In this document: positions 5,629 to 5,817 of the stretch, in pieces | Position numbering within the stretch: position 1 is the stretch's first letter | Layout: every line of letters begins with the position of its first letter | Source: Bacteroidales bacterium | GTDB taxonomy: Bacteria > Bacteroidota > Bacteroidia > Bacteroidales > UBA10428 | Assembly (NCBI GenBank): GCA_016938095.1 | Contig: JAFGVG010000354.1 | Coordinates: 1-5,817 of the forward strand | Length of the DNA: 5,817 bases | Reading direction: 5' to 3' | Notes under the pieces: generated by a model | What the model was told of the DNA's origin: nothing | What the model saw: only the letters and a program-made list of their open reading frames with translations | The model's database searches: none | Program-made: the position numbers and the translations under genes

Positions 5629-5803
5629 AATGAAAGAATGAAAGAATGAAGAAATGAAGAAATAAAAAACGAAAGAATGAAGAAATGAAAGAATGAAAGA
5701 ATGAAAGAATGAAGAAATGAAGAAATAAAAAATGAAAGAATGAAGAAATGAAAGAATGAAAAAATGAAGAAATAAAAAACGAAAGAATGAAGAAATGAAA
5801 AAA
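5629..5803 (+). repeat. Purine-rich octamer tandem array with 63-base higher-order period
   Basis: Ten bases after the manC stop begins an array of octamers, chiefly TGAAAGAA and TGAAGAAA with a few TGAAAAAA, interrupted three times by a TAAAAAA(C/T) spacer (starting 5663, 5726 and 5773). I count 17 octamers that begin with TGA. There is a second level of repetition: 5629-5698 matches 5692-5761 at 69 of 70 positions (C5670 against T5733), a 63-base period; the next block is 47 bases, equal to the 63-base block less two octamers; and 5655-5690 is repeated exactly at 5765-5800. The only pyrimidines on the plus strand are the T of each octamer or spacer and C at 5670 and 5780. No protein with recognisable features is encoded on either strand: the plus strand has TGA or TAA in all frames. 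The function is unknown; expansion by slippage or unequal recombination explains the structure. Confidence 0.93.
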
Positions 5804-5817
5804 CAACATCTACCAGC

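Noticed and set aside
5629..5803. CRISPR array or integration site in the repeat region
   Set aside because: There are no unique spacers, no palindromic repeats and no cas genes; the units are short octamers with almost no sequence between them.
5612..5809. A 65-residue phenylalanine/serine-rich hydrophobic ORF on the minus strand
   Set aside because: It is the complement of the octamer array, which simply lacks stop codons on that strand; the repetitive FFH/FILSFF pattern follows from the 8-base unit, and there is no independent coding evidence.

Overview
The window looks like ordinary chromosomal DNA from a member of the Bacteroidota, probably Bacteroidales or a related environmental lineage. 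The evidence is a SprA homologue (the outer-membrane translocon of the type IX secretion system, found only in this phylum), a DUF4834 small membrane protein, TAnnTTTG-like promoter elements in place of classical -10 boxes, and no obvious Shine-Dalgarno sequences. Genus cannot be read from the sequence alone. All identifications rest on motif and family recognition by eye; no database search was run.

Left part (1-2480, minus strand): a tight co-directional cluster pdxA - ruvA - sprA, transcribed right to left. PdxA makes the 3-carbon precursor of pyridoxal phosphate. RuvA is the Holliday-junction-binding subunit of RuvAB. SprA is cut by the window edge, with 268 N-terminal residues present. 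Gaps are 19 and 22 bases, so they are probably co-transcribed. SprA has no ATG at its plausible start and appears to begin with TTG at 804. The adjacency of ruvA and sprA is a recurring arrangement in this phylum.

Middle (2481-4395): a 144-base divergent intergenic region holds candidate promoters for pdxA (minus) and a DUF4834-type 85-residue membrane protein (plus). The latter converges, 17 bases apart, on a two-gene lipid-transport operon on the minus strand: an MlaE-type permease followed, with a TGATG overlap, by an MlaF-type ATPase. No MCE/MlaD substrate-binding gene lies next to them.

Right part (4396-5817): a 129-base divergent intergenic region contains a 12-base, nearly perfect inverted repeat whose arms each carry an outward-facing TAATTT(T/C)G element, suggesting face-to-face promoters for the mlaE operon and for a monofunctional mannose-1-phosphate guanylyltransferase (manC, plus strand), which supplies GDP-mannose for surface polysaccharides. 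After manC, about 175 bases are a purine-rich octamer-based tandem array with a 63-base higher-order period. This array is the most unusual thing in the window. I found no convincing novel multi-gene system; most of the window is housekeeping and envelope biogenesis.
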